DNA of 64,000 nucleotides from Streptomyces pyxinicus (GCF_024753135.1 NZ_JANUGP010000003.1:293679-357678); one strand, 5' to 3'; shown: positions 36,082 to 46,521, numbered from the stretch's first letter. Numbers and translations: made by a program. The notes: generated from the sequence alone by a model not told the origin.

Positions 36082-36183
36082 CCAATGGCCCAGCCACCCG
36101 CCCCGCGAGGAACCCACCCGACCTGGACCGTTGGCATTCCGCCCGGCTCAGACCGCAGGCGGATGCTGCGCCAATGGCCCAGT
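36082..36183. promoter_or_regulatory. Repeated CCnnTGG sites between lrp-type and FUSC genes
   Basis: The 12-mer CCAATGGCCCAG occurs exactly at 36082-36093 and 36172-36183, with a related CCGTTGG at 36129-36135 between them. Spacings of 47 and 43 bp fit a multi-site Lrp-type nucleoprotein operator. Function is inferred from position. Confidence 0.5.
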
Positions 36184-36298
36184 GATCCGGGAAACACTTG
36201 AGCCAGTGAGCCCTGTGGTGCTCTCATGGGCGTGTCGATGGCGCTGCGGACCTCCGCGGCGCCTTTTCCATGCCGGTGGTTCCCAGGGGAGGACAGCA

Positions 36299-37792
36299 GT
36301 GCTGAAGAGGATGTTCGTGGCCCCGGACCCGGGGCGGGCGCGCCTGCGCTTCGCCGCCCGGGCCGTCCTCGGCATCGGCCTGGCCGTCGTGGTCTGTCTG
36401 GCGGTCGGACACTCGCTGGTGGGAGCCGTCACCGGCGGCCTCGCCGCGCTACTCGCGCTGTTCACCGTCGCCGACCCGACCGTGCGCGGGCAGGCGGTCA
36501 CCACGGCGCTGCTGCCCGCGGTCGGCCTGCCGGTGCTCGCCGCCGCGGCCGGGCTGCACGCCGTGCCCGTCGCCCGCGACCTGGTCTTCCTGGCCGTCGT
36601 CGGCGCCGGGGTCTACGCCCGCCGCTGGGGCCCGCGCGGCCACAGCCTCGGCGTGTTCGCCTTCATGACCTTCTTCGTCGCCCAGTTCCTGCACGCCACC
36701 CCGGACCGGCTGCCCGAGCTCTCCGCGTCCGTCCTGCTCTCCCTGCTCAGCGCCGCCCTGGTCCGCTTCGGTGGCTGGTGCTACGAACGCCGGCTGCCCC
36801 CGGCCCTCGTCCCCGCCCCGCCGCCCGGCGGCACCGGCCTCGCCAGGGTCACCACGCGGCAGGCGCTCCAGGCCACCGCCGGCGCCGGGTTCGCGCTGGT
36901 CGTCGGGCAACTGGTGTCCGGCCAGCGCTGGTACTGGGCCGTCGGCGCCACCTGGTGGGTCTTCGTCAACACCGCCTCGCGCGGTGAGACGCTGGTGCGC
37001 GGCTTCCGCCGGGTCCTCGGCACGGTGATCGGCATCGGCCTCGGCTTCCTCGTCGCCGTACCGGTGCACGGGGCGCCGGTCCCGACCGCCGTGGCCGTGG
37101 CCGTCGCCGTCTTCGGCATCTTCTACACGGCCGCCGTCTCCTACACCTGGATGATGCTCTGGGTGACCGTGCTCGCCGAGATGCTGTACGGCCTGCTCGG
37201 CGTCCTCACCCCGGACCTGCTCGCCCTGCGCGTCACGGAGACCGCCGTGGGCGCGCTCGGCGCCGCGCTGGCCGTGCTGCTCCTGCTGCCGGTCACCACG
37301 CACGCCACCACCGACGCCTGGATACAGCGCGCCCTGCGCTGCGTCCACGCCTGCACCGCCGAGGCCGCCGCCCGGCTCGGCGGCTCCCCCGGGGCCGACC
37401 CGGCGCCGCTCGTCGCCGAGCTGGAGCACCTGCTCGGCCGGGTACGGCTCTCGGTGGCGCCGCTGGTGCACCCGCTGCACCTGATGCCGGCCCGCAAGCG
37501 GCGCGCCCACCGGGTGCTGGCGCTGCTGGACGACTGCGCCCGCGAGATCCGGGGCCTGGTCGCGATCGCCGCCGACCCGGAGGCCTCGCACGACGACCGG
37601 CTGGCCGCCGCCTGCTGGCGCGTGGAGACCGCGGTCGAGGCACTGACGGCGGGCGGCCCGCACACTCCGGCCGAGGCCGCCGAGACACCGGTCGAACCTG
37701 CCCTGGCCCACCTGCACGGGCTGGAGCGCGCCCTCGCCGACCTGGCGGAGCCGCTGCGGACGCCCGCGGGCTCACGGCTGGTGGACGCCTGA
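36299..37792 (+). CDS. FUSC-family membrane protein
   Basis: A 497-residue protein of the fusaric-acid-resistance (FUSC/YccS-like) family. Two repeated membrane blocks lie at about residues 15-160 and 185-335, with a cytoplasmic helical domain from about 340 to the end. The second block contains RQALQATAGAGFALVVGQLVSGQRWYWAVGATWWVFVNTASRGETLVRGFRRVLGTVIGIGLGF, the typical FUSC signature. GTG at 36299 has GGGGAGG at proper spacing. It probably exports aromatic acids or similar compounds, and is controlled by the divergent Lrp-type regulator. Confidence 0.93.
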   Translation: MLKRMFVAPDPGRARLRFAARAVLGIGLAVVVCLAVGHSLVGAVTGGLAALLALFTVADPTVRGQAVTTALLPAVGLPVLAAAAGLHAVPVARDLVFLAVVGAGVYARRWGPRGHSLGVFAFMTFFVAQFLHATPDRLPELSASVLLSLLSAALVRFGGWCYERRLPPALVPAPPPGGTGLARVTTRQALQATAGAGFALVVGQLVSGQRWYWAVGATWWVFVNTASRGETLVRGFRRVLGTVIGIGLGFLVAVPVHGAPVPTAVAVAVAVFGIFYTAAVSYTWMMLWVTVLAEMLYGLLGVLTPDLLALRVTETAVGALGAALAVLLLLPVTTHATTDAWIQRALRCVHACTAEAAARLGGSPGADPAPLVAELEHLLGRVRLSVAPLVHPLHLMPARKRRAHRVLALLDDCAREIRGLVAIAADPEASHDDRLAAACWRVETAVEALTAGGPHTPAEAAETPVEPALAHLHGLERALADLAEPLRTPAGSRLVDA

Positions 37793-37896
37793 GGACCTCC
37801 TGCGGGCCGGTCCGAGGGGTCTCCCAGGGTCCGAGGGGTCTTCCGGGGCCTGTGAGGCCTGCCCAGCGTCCGTAAAGACCCGCCCGCTGTCCCGCC

Positions 37897-37912
37897 CTTG
37901 GTCTAGACCGCG
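37897..37912 (+). promoter_or_regulatory. DasR-box-like palindrome upstream of the lactonase
   Basis: GGTCTAGACC, a perfect 10-bp palindrome at 37900-37909, is the core of the DasR-responsive element (consensus ACTGGTCTAGACCACT). The 16-bp window matches 12 of 16 positions, including TGGTCTAGACC. A promoter-like TACCGT (about 37927) lies downstream, and the lactonase starts at 37966. DasR control links the gene to N-acetylglucosamine signalling; this is inference. Confidence 0.6.
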
Positions 37913-37965
37913 CACGGGCGGCTGCTACCGTCGGCCGCGAGCGGTTCTACCGAGAGGGGACAGCG

Positions 37966-39003
37966 GTGGCACAGCACGGCGGCGCGGACGGGCGCCGGGC
38001 GTACATCGGATCGTTCACCGCGGCGGGCGGTCCCGGGCTGGTGACCGCGCGGGTCGCGCCGGACGGCGGCGCCCTCACCCTGGTCGCCGCCGTGAAGGAC
38101 GTACCCGATCCGTCCTACCTGGCCCTGGCGCCGGGCGGCGGCACGCTCTACGCGGTCAGCGAGACCGCCGAGGGAGCCGTCGCCGCGTACCGGCTGCGCG
38201 GCGAGCGGCCGGAACTCGCCGGGCCGCCCGTACCGGTGGACGGCAGCGGCCCCACCCACCTCAGCCTGTACGACGGCCACGTGCTGACCGCCAACTACGG
38301 TTCCGGCAGCGTCACCGCCGTGCCCGTGCGCCCGGACGGCACCCTCGCCGCCAAGCCCTCCGGCCAGCTCCAGCACACCGGATCGGGCCCGCACGACCGG
38401 CGCCAGCGCGGCCCGCACGTCCACCAGGTGCTGCCCGACCCCGGCGGGCGGTGGGCCGTCAGCGTCGACCTCGGCACCGACTCGGTGCGGGTGTGCGCCC
38501 TCGACCAGGGCACCCCCGTCGTGTACCGCGAGTTCGCCCTGCGCCCCGGCTCGGGACCGCGCCATCTGGCCTTCCACCCGGACGGCGAGCATGCCTACGT
38601 CGTCAACGAACTCACCCCGACGGTGACCGTGTGCCGCTGGGACCCGGCGGAGGGCGCCCTGAAGCCGCTGGCCGAGGTCCCGCTGCTGCCGGGCGCCCCG
38701 GCCGGCGACGCCTATCCCTCGGGCATCGTGGTCGCGCCCGACGGCCGCTTCGTGTGGACCGCCACCCGCGGCGAGGACGTCCTGTCGGTCCTCGCCGTCG
38801 AGGGGGACGGGCTCCGGCTCGTCGGCACGGTCCCCTGCGGCGGGCACTGGCCGCGCGCCCTCGCCGAACACGCCGGTTTCCTCTACGCCGCCAACGAACG
38901 CTCCGGGGACGTGAGCTGGTTCGCCCTGGACGAGCGCACCGGGCTGCCCCGGTACGACGGCTCCGTACCGGTCACGGCCGCCTCCTGCGTCGTCTTCGGC
39001 TGA
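37966..39003 (+). CDS. Lactonase, beta-propeller (6-phosphogluconolactonase-like)
   Basis: A 345-residue seven-bladed beta-propeller of the lactonase family (PF10282). RRAYIGSFTAAGGPGLVTARVAPDGG starts blade 1, and SYLALAPGGGTLYAVSE, GSGPTHLSLYDGHVLTANYGSGSV, PRHLAFHPDGEHAYVVNEL, YPSGIVVAPDGRFVWTATRGED follow in order. Such proteins include carboxy-cis,cis-muconate cyclase and 6-phosphogluconolactonase. The substrate is unknown. GTG at 37966 has GAGAGGGG upstream. Confidence 0.92.
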   Translation: MAQHGGADGRRAYIGSFTAAGGPGLVTARVAPDGGALTLVAAVKDVPDPSYLALAPGGGTLYAVSETAEGAVAAYRLRGERPELAGPPVPVDGSGPTHLSLYDGHVLTANYGSGSVTAVPVRPDGTLAAKPSGQLQHTGSGPHDRRQRGPHVHQVLPDPGGRWAVSVDLGTDSVRVCALDQGTPVVYREFALRPGSGPRHLAFHPDGEHAYVVNELTPTVTVCRWDPAEGALKPLAEVPLLPGAPAGDAYPSGIVVAPDGRFVWTATRGEDVLSVLAVEGDGLRLVGTVPCGGHWPRALAEHAGFLYAANERSGDVSWFALDERTGLPRYDGSVPVTAASCVVFG

Positions 39004-39070
39004 GCCCGAGCCCGAGTCCGGGTCTGGGTCTGGGGCCGAGTCCGAGGGCGGCATGGCCGACAGCGGCGAA

Positions 39071-39098
39071 GGGCCCGCTCCGGGGACGGAGCGGGCCC
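39071..39098. terminator. Bidirectional hairpin terminator
   Basis: Perfect 12-bp arms (GGGCCCGCTCCG and its complement) enclose GGGA, midway between the convergent lactonase and chelatase-like stops. Confidence 0.8.
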
Positions 39099-39126
39099 TG
39101 TGTCGTACCGGTGCGGGAGCGCGCGG

Positions 39127-40053
39127 TCAGCGGACCGGGGCGCCCTGCGGCTGCTGCGGGGAGATGCCCAGCGCCGTCGTGTACTTGGCGAGCGCCAGCT
39201 TGCCGATCGCCGGGTAGGCGCCCAGCGGCTCGGCCGTGGCGCAGCCCGCCTCCTCGGCGGCGGCGGCCGGCAGACCGGCGTCGATCTCCGGGCCGATCAG
39301 GTACGGCGCGAGGGCCAGCTGCTGCGAGCCGGAGGAGCGCAACTGCTCGGCGACGGAGGCGATGGAGCCCTCCTGGTCCAGGGCCGCGGCGATCACCGGC
39401 ACGGCCAGACGCGCGGCGAGCAGCATGCCGGTGATCCCGGCCGCCTGCACGGCCTCGTCACCGCCCACGGAGGCCAGGATGATGCCGTCGGCGGCGGTGG
39501 CCACCGTGAAGAGACGGGCGCGGTCGGCACGCGCCAGGCCCGCCTCGGACAGGCGCACGTGCAGCGCCTCGGCGAGCAGCGGGTGCGGGCCGAGGGCGTC
39601 GGTCAGCTCGGCGGCGACCCGGCTGTCCATCACGGACTGGCGGATCCGGCGCAGCAGCGCACTGTCCGGACCGGCCAGCAGCGGCACCACCACGGCGACC
39701 GGGCCGTCGGGCTCCTTGATCCCCTCGATGCCGACGGCGACGGCCTGCTCATAACGGGCGGCGCGCTGGGCGGCGGTGTGCGCGAGCACGGACGTCAGGG
39801 TGGGGAACTCGCTGTCGTCCCCGTCCAGGTACCCGATCCGGGCGTCCAGGCCGGGCAGCTCGGAGCGGGCGATGCTCACGACCTCCTCGGCGAGGCCGCG
39901 CGTGGCGGCGCTGGGCGCACCGGGCACCGCGAGGACGAGCGCGGGCGCGCCCTCGGGGGCCACCAGCGGTTCCGGGCGGCGGTGCCGTCCGGGCTGGCGG
40001 GGTCGCGGCATTCGTACTGGCAGGCCGGACGCGGGTCCAGTGGGGGAGCTCAT
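39127..40053 (-). CDS. Sirohydrochlorin chelatase-like (CbiX) protein
   Basis: A 308-residue protein with two CbiX-like halves: LVLAVPGAPSAATRGLAEEVV and VAVVVPLLAGPDSALLRRIRQSV in the first, LAEALHVRLSEAGL and VIAAALDQEGSIASVAEQLRSSG, then QQLALAPYLIGPEIDAGL in the second. Family members insert iron or cobalt into sirohydrochlorin. The canonical first-half histidine motif (HGS) reads VPGAP, so catalytic competence is uncertain. The start is the ATG at 40053. Neighbours give no sirohaem or cobalamin context. Confidence 0.82.
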   Translation of the reverse strand: MSSPTGPASGLPVRMPRPRQPGRHRRPEPLVAPEGAPALVLAVPGAPSAATRGLAEEVVSIARSELPGLDARIGYLDGDDSEFPTLTSVLAHTAAQRAARYEQAVAVGIEGIKEPDGPVAVVVPLLAGPDSALLRRIRQSVMDSRVAAELTDALGPHPLLAEALHVRLSEAGLARADRARLFTVATAADGIILASVGGDEAVQAAGITGMLLAARLAVPVIAAALDQEGSIASVAEQLRSSGSQQLALAPYLIGPEIDAGLPAAAAEEAGCATAEPLGAYPAIGKLALAKYTTALGISPQQPQGAPVR

Positions 40054-40221
40054 GGCGCCGCATGTTACTGGCTTCCGGTGCTCCCCTGTTCGGGGAGGGT
40101 GCAGGTGAGCGGTATCCGTCCGGTTTTGTCTGATGAGTTGCGGGTGGTGCGCACCTGCTTCTGGCACGTGCCGGACGCATGGGGCGCCCCCGGGGTCAAT
40201 CGCCCTTCACGGACGTCCTGG

Positions 40222-41199
40222 TCACCGGCACGAGGTGACGTGCAGCATCGTCGCTTCACCCGGCAGGGTGAGCCGGTCGGCGGCGAGCGCGGTGGCGATC
40301 CGGACCGAGCCGTGCAGCGGGTCGCCCTCGGCCGGCACCCGGCGGGCGCGCGGCAGCAGCCGCCCGAACTCCTCCTCCAGCGGCAGCAGGAGGGGATCGC
40401 CGAGGTGGCACAGGCCGCCGGTGAGCGCCACTTCCGGCTCGCCCCCGGCCGGGCACACCGCTGCGGCCGACTCGGCCAGGTGCCGGGCCGCCGTGCGCAG
40501 GATGCCCGCGGCCACCGGGTCGTGCGCCGCGCAGCCGGCCACCTCGGGGGCGAAGGAGGCGAGGACGGCGGGCCGGTCCGGGCGCGGGTACAGCTGTCCC
40601 GGCAGTCCGGGGAGCGCGCCGAACCGCTCCTCCGCGCGGGCTCGCAGCGCCGCCGAGCCGCCGTCCCGGCCGTCGTACGCGCGCAGCGCCGCCTCCAGCC
40701 CGGCCCGGCCGATCCAGGCGCCGCCGCCGCAGTCGCCCAGCAGATGGCCCCAGCCGTCGGCCCGCCGCCAGGTCCGCAGGTCGGTGCCGATCGCGATCAG
40801 TCCGGTACCGGCGGCGACCACCGCGCCCGGACGCGGGCCGAGGGCGCCGGCGTAGGCGGTGACGGCGTCCGCGGCGAGCGCCACCCTGCGCACGCCGAGG
40901 CCGTCCGCGAGAGCGCCGGGCAGCTCGGCGCGCAGGGCCTCGCCCAGGGTGGCGAAACCGGCGGCGCCGACGACCGCGGTGTCCAGTCGCGCGAGACCCG
41001 CCTCGGCCGCCAGCGAGCGGGCCAGCGGCAGGAGTTGTGCCAGCAGGTGGCCGGGGTCGATGCCCCGGGCGCCGGTGCGGACCGGCTCCCGGGTCTCCCG
41101 CGGCGCCGAGGGCTCCCGGCCCGGGACGCCGACCACCACCCGGAGGCCGGAGCCACCCGAGTCGACGGCGAGGTACCCGTCGGGGCCGGGCTCGCTCAC
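40222..41199 (-). CDS. BadF/BadG-type ATPase, probable N-acetylglucosamine kinase
   Basis: A 325-residue ASKHA-fold sugar kinase-like protein. [18 protein letters not shown] is phosphate 1, [13 protein letters not shown] is phosphate 2, [26 protein letters not shown] is a GlcNAc kinase-type segment, and [15 protein letters not shown] is the adenosine motif. GTG at 41199 overlaps the ung stop as GTGA, so the two are translationally coupled. Nearby DasR-box-like DNA at 37.9 kb would be consistent with GlcNAc metabolism, though it precedes a different gene. Confidence 0.85.
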   Translation of the reverse strand: MSEPGPDGYLAVDSGGSGLRVVVGVPGREPSAPRETREPVRTGARGIDPGHLLAQLLPLARSLAAEAGLARLDTAVVGAAGFATLGEALRAELPGALADGLGVRRVALAADAVTAYAGALGPRPGAVVAAGTGLIAIGTDLRTWRRADGWGHLLGDCGGGAWIGRAGLEAALRAYDGRDGGSAALRARAEERFGALPGLPGQLYPRPDRPAVLASFAPEVAGCAAHDPVAAGILRTAARHLAESAAAVCPAGGEPEVALTGGLCHLGDPLLLPLEEEFGRLLPRARRVPAEGDPLHGSVRIATALAADRLTLPGEATMLHVTSCR

Positions 41200-41873
41200 G
41201 GCAGGCGCCAGTCCACCGGCTGTCCGCCCTGCTGCGTCAGCAGGTCGTTGGCCCGGCTGAACGGACGCGAGCCGAAGAACCCGCGGTCGGCCGACATCGG
41301 CGAGGGGTGCGCGGACTCCACGGCCGGCAGGCGGCCGAGCAGCGGGCGCAGGTTGCGGGCGTCGCGGCCCCACAGGATGGACACCAGCGGCTTGCCGCGC
41401 GCCGCCAGCGCCCGGATCGCCTGCTCGGTGACCTCCTCCCAGCCCTTGCCGCGGTGTGCGGCGGGGCTGCGCGGGGCGGTGGTCAGTGCCCTGTTGAGCA
41501 GCAGGACGCCCTGCCTGGTCCACGGGGTGAGGTCCCCGTTGGCGGGCTGGGGCAGGCCCAGGTCGCTGTTCAGCTCGCGGAAGATGTTGATCAGGCTCGG
41601 CGGCAGCGGCCGTACCTCCGGGGCGACCGAGAAGGACAGGCCCACCGCGTGCCCGGGCGTCGGGTAGGGGTCCTGACCGACGATCAGGACCCGCACCTCG
41701 TCGAAGGGCTGCTGGAAGGCCCGCAGGACGTTGGGGCCGGCCGGGAGGTAGGTGCGTCCCGCGGCGATCTCCGCGCGCAGGAAGTCGCCCATCTCGGCGA
41801 TCCGTCCGGCGACGGGTTCCAGGGCCTTCGCCCAGCCCGGTTCGACGATCTCATGCAAGGGTCGTGGTGCCAC
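41196..41873 (-). CDS. ung: Uracil-DNA glycosylase, family 1
   Basis: A 225-residue enzyme that removes uracil from DNA. The catalytic motif [13 protein letters not shown] is at 66-78 (Asp68), the Leu-loop motif HPSPMS starts at H189, and LINIFREL and [10 protein letters not shown] are present. Length equals the family. GTG at 41873 is chosen, with AGGG 8 bases upstream; another GTG lies 9 bases earlier. It is followed with a 4-bp overlap by the sugar kinase gene. Confidence 0.97.
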   Translation of the reverse strand: MAPRPLHEIVEPGWAKALEPVAGRIAEMGDFLRAEIAAGRTYLPAGPNVLRAFQQPFDEVRVLIVGQDPYPTPGHAVGLSFSVAPEVRPLPPSLINIFRELNSDLGLPQPANGDLTPWTRQGVLLLNRALTTAPRSPAAHRGKGWEEVTEQAIRALAARGKPLVSILWGRDARNLRPLLGRLPAVESAHPSPMSADRGFFGSRPFSRANDLLTQQGGQPVDWRLP

Positions 41874-42129
41874 GGGCGTCACCCTACTGCCGTACACCCG
41901 TCGGCGATCAAACGATGACCCGAACGGGTCGGTCGCCGGGACCCGGACGGGGGCCGGGCAGGTGGCCGGTTCCCGGTGGCGGGCGGGTGCGTTGCGGGAT
42001 GCGCCCGCGCACGAGGGGGGTCGCGTGCGACCGTCGGGGTGACGGCTCGTCGTGAGCGACGGAGCGGTCTCTCCCGTATGGGAGGGGGCGGTCCGGCCGG
42101 TCGGTGCGCTCGTGAGGAGGATGCCCTTG

Positions 42130-42711
42130 ATGGCGTTCCGTGGTCCGAAGGTGTGGCTCTGGCGCTGGCGGCGCAACCCGCTGAGACGCCGGGCCGACGT
42201 GGTGGAGGCCTGGGTGGTGTTCGGCGCCCTGGTGCTGACCGTCGTGGCCGGGGTGGCGGCCGGGCTGGTGGCGGCCCGCTCCGTGGAGCGCGGACTCGCC
42301 CGGGAACGCGCCGCGTCCCGCCCGGTCACGGCACACGTCGCCGAGCGCGTCCCGGCACCCGTGCACCGGCACGGCCACGGCTCCTCCGGTGCGCGGGTGT
42401 GGGCCGAGATCCGCTGGACGGCGGCCGACGGCAGCGCCCGCACCGGCCGGATCCGGGTCCGGGCCGGCAGCGGGGCCGGTACCCCGGTCACCGTCTGGAC
42501 CGATGCGCGGGGCCGGCTCGTCGGCCACCCCGTGTCCGCCTCCGAGGCCGCCTTCCGGTCCTCGCTCATCGGCGCCCTGGCCGGCCTGAGCACGGCCGCC
42601 GTCCCCTTCGTCGGCGGCCTCGCCCTGCGCGGCCGGCTGGAGCGCCGCCGGATGGCCGACTGGGACACGGCCTGGGCGCGCTTCGGCCGGCGATGGGGTC
42701 CGATGGTCTGA
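42130..42711 (+). CDS. Rv1733c-type two-pass membrane protein
   Basis: A 193-residue protein with [23 protein letters not shown] at the start, a first membrane helix (about 36-58), an extracytoplasmic domain of about 85 residues with [12 protein letters not shown] and [13 protein letters not shown], and a second helix ([21 protein letters not shown]). This is the Streptomyces Rv1733c-like layout. The ATG at 42130 is preferred because AGGAGG is 9 bases upstream. Function unknown. It is divergent from ung and convergent with the HEAT-repeat gene. Confidence 0.87.
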   Translation: MAFRGPKVWLWRWRRNPLRRRADVVEAWVVFGALVLTVVAGVAAGLVAARSVERGLARERAASRPVTAHVAERVPAPVHRHGHGSSGARVWAEIRWTAADGSARTGRIRVRAGSGAGTPVTVWTDARGRLVGHPVSASEAAFRSSLIGALAGLSTAAVPFVGGLALRGRLERRRMADWDTAWARFGRRWGPMV

Positions 42712-42736
42712 TCACCGGGTCCGTCCGGGCGGGTGC

Positions 42737-44731
42737 CTACGTCATCGCCAGCACCTCCCGGCACGCCCTCAGCAGGGCCTCGTCCTCGGGGATCGCGTCG
42801 TCTCCGCCGGTCATGTGCCGCCGGGGCGAGAGCAGTTCGGTGGCCGGCAGGTCCCGCGCGGGCGCCGCGAACGGGCCCATGGTGGCGAGGGAGCGGGCGA
42901 TCGGCAGACGGGTGCGCGGGGCCTGGACCCAGGCGGTGCGCAGCACCGGCAGCACCGGGCCCGGGTCCGGGTCGACGCGCCACAGGGCGCAGGCGGCCGC
43001 CGCGCGCTGGGCCGGCGGGCCCGAGGCGAGGGCCCGGCGCAGGTGCGGGAGGGCGGGGCGGGCGACCGGGCCCAGTTCACCCAGACGGAGGGCGGCGACG
43101 CGGCGGTTGTCCGGGTCCCCCTCCCGTAACTCGCGTAACAACACCGGCAGTACGGCCCCCGCGTCCCGGTCCGCCGACCAGAGCGCGCCCGCCGCGGTGG
43201 CCGCGTGCCGGGTGCCGAGCAGGGCACGCAGCGACGGTGCCGCCCGGTCGGTGGCGCCGAGTGCCTCCAGGGTCCGGACCGCCTGGCCAGCCACCGCGTC
43301 GCGGGGCCCCAGGCTGTCCGGGGCGCCCGACAGCAGCCGCAGCACCTCCGGGACGGCGTCCGTGTCCCCGACGGCCCGGACCGCCGACAGCAGCGGCGCG
43401 GCGAGCCCGGCGGCGGACGGGGAGTCCAGCGGGATCCGGCCGAGGCGGTGCCGCAGCTCGGGAGCCAGGGGGGCCGCGGCCCGGCCGAGGTGGGCGAGTT
43501 CGGGGACCAGATCGGGGGGTACCGTCGGCGCGGCCAGCAGGTGGGTCAGGGCCGGCAGGGCCCGGGCATCGCCGGTTCTGGCCAGGGCCTTGAGCGGGTG
43601 GCCCAGCAGGGCGGTGCCGCGCTCCCAGCGGTGCGTCCACAGGTCGGGCCGGGCGGCCACCAGCGTGTGCAGGTCGTCGGCGGCGGGCGCGGCCAGGGCG
43701 AACAGCTCCGCCAGGACGGTCACCGCCGCCTCCCGTAACCGGTCGTGCTCGGTGGCCAGTTGTGCGCCGAGCAGCCGGACGGGTGTCGTGAAGTCGCCGC
43801 GCCGGCCGCGGAACAGGTCCGCCGCCATCCAGGCCGCGTTGCACCGGTCCACCGGGTCCGGGCTGGTCAACTGCCCGGCGAGCAGGGCGATCCGGTCCCC
43901 GACCCGGTCGCCCAGCGCGGTGTGCAGGGTGCGCAGCAGCCGGGAGCCCCGCTCGTCGGACGGCCGCAGCCGCCGTATGCGGCCCACCAGGGTGTCGGCC
44001 TCGCCGTGCCGTGCCCCGTCGGCCCGGTGCGCGGAGCGCTCCCGCAGCAGCCGTACGGCCGTCGGCACCAGGTCGGCGGGGAGCCGGCCGGGGGTGCCGA
44101 GCGCGAGCTGCCCGAGCGCTGCGAGCCGGGTACCGGGCGCGTACGGCGGTGTGCTCAGCTCGGCCAGCAGGTCCACCGCGGCGTCGGCGTGCGCGGGGTG
44201 CCGGCGGGCGAACAGGCCCAGCGACTCGGTGAGGGTGTGCAGGACGTCACCGTCCCGCTCGGCCCGCAGACGGCGCCGCAACAGGTCCAGGACGCGGGCC
44301 GGTTCGGCCAGGAAGCGGACCAGCGCGCAGGCCGCCGCGCACCGCACCCCGGGGTCCGGGTCCCCGGCGAGGGCGACGAAGTCCTCGGCGCCCGCGCACA
44401 CCGCCGACCTGGCCCGCCCGTCCCCGTCGGCGCCCTGCGTCCCTATGCTGACCAGCAGTTCCACCAGGGCGCCCCGGTCCGGCACCTCCGGCTGTGCGGC
44501 CAGCGCGAACAGGAACGGCACGCAGGCCAGCGTCGAGTCGTACACCCTTCCCTGGTGGTGCACGGCGCCGTAGATCCCGTCGAGCGCGGTCGTCCGCTCG
44601 GCGGTGTCCGCGGAGGCCAGCCCCCGTAACCAGCCGGGCACGTCCTCGGCGCTGCCGTGCGCGTGCCGCAGCGAGGCCCAGTCCACCTCGTCGATCCCCC
44701 TGAACACGTGTCCTCCCCAGACGAGTGCCAT
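42737..44731 (-). CDS. HEAT-repeat protein
   Basis: A 664-residue helical repeat protein. From about residue 50 on it shows repeated HEAT-type pairs such as [54 protein letters not shown] and [28 protein letters not shown]. The N-terminus ([38 protein letters not shown]) is a conserved family start. A scaffold or peptide-binding role is likely; no enzymatic site is seen. The frame continues open upstream through the acyl-CoA dehydrogenase region only because of base composition. Confidence 0.88.
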   Translation of the reverse strand: MALVWGGHVFRGIDEVDWASLRHAHGSAEDVPGWLRGLASADTAERTTALDGIYGAVHHQGRVYDSTLACVPFLFALAAQPEVPDRGALVELLVSIGTQGADGDGRARSAVCAGAEDFVALAGDPDPGVRCAAACALVRFLAEPARVLDLLRRRLRAERDGDVLHTLTESLGLFARRHPAHADAAVDLLAELSTPPYAPGTRLAALGQLALGTPGRLPADLVPTAVRLLRERSAHRADGARHGEADTLVGRIRRLRPSDERGSRLLRTLHTALGDRVGDRIALLAGQLTSPDPVDRCNAAWMAADLFRGRRGDFTTPVRLLGAQLATEHDRLREAAVTVLAELFALAAPAADDLHTLVAARPDLWTHRWERGTALLGHPLKALARTGDARALPALTHLLAAPTVPPDLVPELAHLGRAAAPLAPELRHRLGRIPLDSPSAAGLAAPLLSAVRAVGDTDAVPEVLRLLSGAPDSLGPRDAVAGQAVRTLEALGATDRAAPSLRALLGTRHAATAAGALWSADRDAGAVLPVLLRELREGDPDNRRVAALRLGELGPVARPALPHLRRALASGPPAQRAAAACALWRVDPDPGPVLPVLRTAWVQAPRTRLPIARSLATMGPFAAPARDLPATELLSPRRHMTGGDDAIPEDEALLRACREVLAMT

Positions 44732-44841
44732 CTGACGGGGAGTGTGCACCACGGCACTGACAGTGGTCCGGAAAGGGTGGCCGACTGTGTGCTGTTCGTC
44801 GGCTGTGATCGGCCAGTGGCGGCACCGCGCGCGGGGTGGGA

Positions 44842-46521
44842 TCAGTTTTGGCCGGGCAACGCGCGTTCCAGGATCGTGTCCAGGCCGGTGCCGGCGGGCA
44901 GGGTGCCGAAGGCGTGCCCCCAGTCGCCGCCCAGCCGGGTCGCGCAGAAGGCGTCCGCCACCGGGGCCGGGGCGTGCCGGACCAGCAGAGACCCCCCCAG
45001 GGCGAGGGCCATCCGCTCCACCAGACGGCGGGCGCCCAGCGGGCCGGTCTCGGCCAACTGGTCCTTCAGCCCGCTCACGGCCGCGTCCAGGCGGGCGTCC
45101 GCCCCGCGCGCGAGGGCGAGTTCGGCGAACAGGGCCTCGGGGCTGTCCGGTTCCCGGCCCAGCGCGCGCAGCACGTCGAGCGCGTTGACGTTTCCGGAAC
45201 CCTCCCAGATCGACAGCAGCGGCGCCTCCCGGTAGTGCCGGGGCATGCCCGAGTCCTCGACGTACCCGTTGCCGCCCAGGCACTCCAGCGCCTCCGCGGT
45301 GAACGCCGGGCCCCGCTTGGTGACCCAGTACTTGCCCACCGCGGTGGCGATCCGCCGAAAGGCCCGCTCGCCCTCGTCCCCGCGCGCCGCGCGGTCGGCC
45401 GCGCCCGCCAGCCGCAGGGTGAGCGTCGTCGCGGCCTCCGACTCCAGGGCCAGGTCGGCGAGGACGTTGCGCATCAGCGGCTGGTCGATCAGCCGGGCCC
45501 CGAACGCGCTGCGGTGCCGGGTGTGGTGGCCCGCCTCGACCAGCGTCTTGCGCATCAGTGTCGCGGACGACATCACACAGTCGAGGCGGGTGCAGTTGAC
45601 CATCTCGATGATGGTCTTCACGCCCCGGCCCTCCGGACCCACCAGCCAGGCCACCGTCCGGTCGAACTCCGGTTCCGAGGACGCGTTGGAGCGGTTGCCC
45701 AGCTTGTCCTTCAGCCGCTGGACACGGAAGGTGTTGCGGCTGCCGTCCGGCAGGACACGCGGCACCAGGAAGCAGGACAGGCCGCCCGGGGCCTGCGCGA
45801 GCACCAGGAAGACGTCGCACATGGGCGCCGAGGTGAACCACTTGTGCCCCCGCAGCGTGTACACGCCGGGCTCGCCGGTCGGCGTGGCCGTGGTGGTGTT
45901 CGTGCGGACGTCGGAGCCGCCCTGCTTCTCGGTCATGCCCATCCCGGCCAGCAGCCCGGGCTTCTCCGTCGGCACCCGCAGCTCCGGGTCGTACTCCCGG
46001 CTGGTCAGCAGGGGCTCGTAGATCTTGGCCAGATCCGGCTGTGCGCGCAGCGCGGGCACGGCGGCGTACGTCATCGACGTCGGGCAGCCGTGCCCCGCCT
46101 CCGTGTGTCCCCACACCAGGCCGCCGGCGGTACGGGCCACGTGCGCGCCCGGCCGCTCGTCCGCCCAGGGCGCGCCGGCCAGGCCCTCGGCGACCGCCGT
46201 CCGCATCAGGTGGTGCCAGCTGGGGTGGAAGTCCACCTCGTCGACACGGTGGCCGTAGCGGTCGTGGGTGCGCAGCACCGGCTCGTGCCGGTTCGCCAGC
46301 TCGCCCCACTCCTGCGCCTGCGCGCTGCCGGCCCGCACCCCCAGCGCGCGCAGGTCCGCCTCGGCCCATCCGGCGCCCTCCCGGCGCACCCCCTCCAGCA
46401 GGGCCTGGTCCTCCGAGGCGTCGTACGGGGCGAGCGGCGGGGGCTGGTTGGTGACGTCGTGCGTGACGGAGAGGGGCTGCGACTGCGGCGAGGGTGCGGG
46501 TAGCGAGGCCATGAGCGCCAT
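44842..46521 (-). CDS. AidB-like acyl-CoA dehydrogenase family protein
   Basis: A 559-residue flavoprotein of the AidB branch. EKQGGSDVRTNTTTATP and RGHKWFTSAPMCDVFLVLAQAPGG are the FAD/substrate part; ECLGGNGYVEDSGMPRHYREAPLLSIWEGSGNVNALDVLRAL is the AidB signature. E. coli AidB is part of the adaptive alkylation response; in actinomycetes the role is unknown and it may be a plain dehydrogenase. It is divergent from the PaaX regulator, an arrangement suggesting aromatic or acyl-CoA catabolism instead. Start at ATG 46521; a second ATG is at 46512. Confidence 0.92.
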   Translation of the reverse strand: MALMASLPAPSPQSQPLSVTHDVTNQPPPLAPYDASEDQALLEGVRREGAGWAEADLRALGVRAGSAQAQEWGELANRHEPVLRTHDRYGHRVDEVDFHPSWHHLMRTAVAEGLAGAPWADERPGAHVARTAGGLVWGHTEAGHGCPTSMTYAAVPALRAQPDLAKIYEPLLTSREYDPELRVPTEKPGLLAGMGMTEKQGGSDVRTNTTTATPTGEPGVYTLRGHKWFTSAPMCDVFLVLAQAPGGLSCFLVPRVLPDGSRNTFRVQRLKDKLGNRSNASSEPEFDRTVAWLVGPEGRGVKTIIEMVNCTRLDCVMSSATLMRKTLVEAGHHTRHRSAFGARLIDQPLMRNVLADLALESEAATTLTLRLAGAADRAARGDEGERAFRRIATAVGKYWVTKRGPAFTAEALECLGGNGYVEDSGMPRHYREAPLLSIWEGSGNVNALDVLRALGREPDSPEALFAELALARGADARLDAAVSGLKDQLAETGPLGARRLVERMALALGGSLLVRHAPAPVADAFCATRLGGDWGHAFGTLPAGTGLDTILERALPGQN

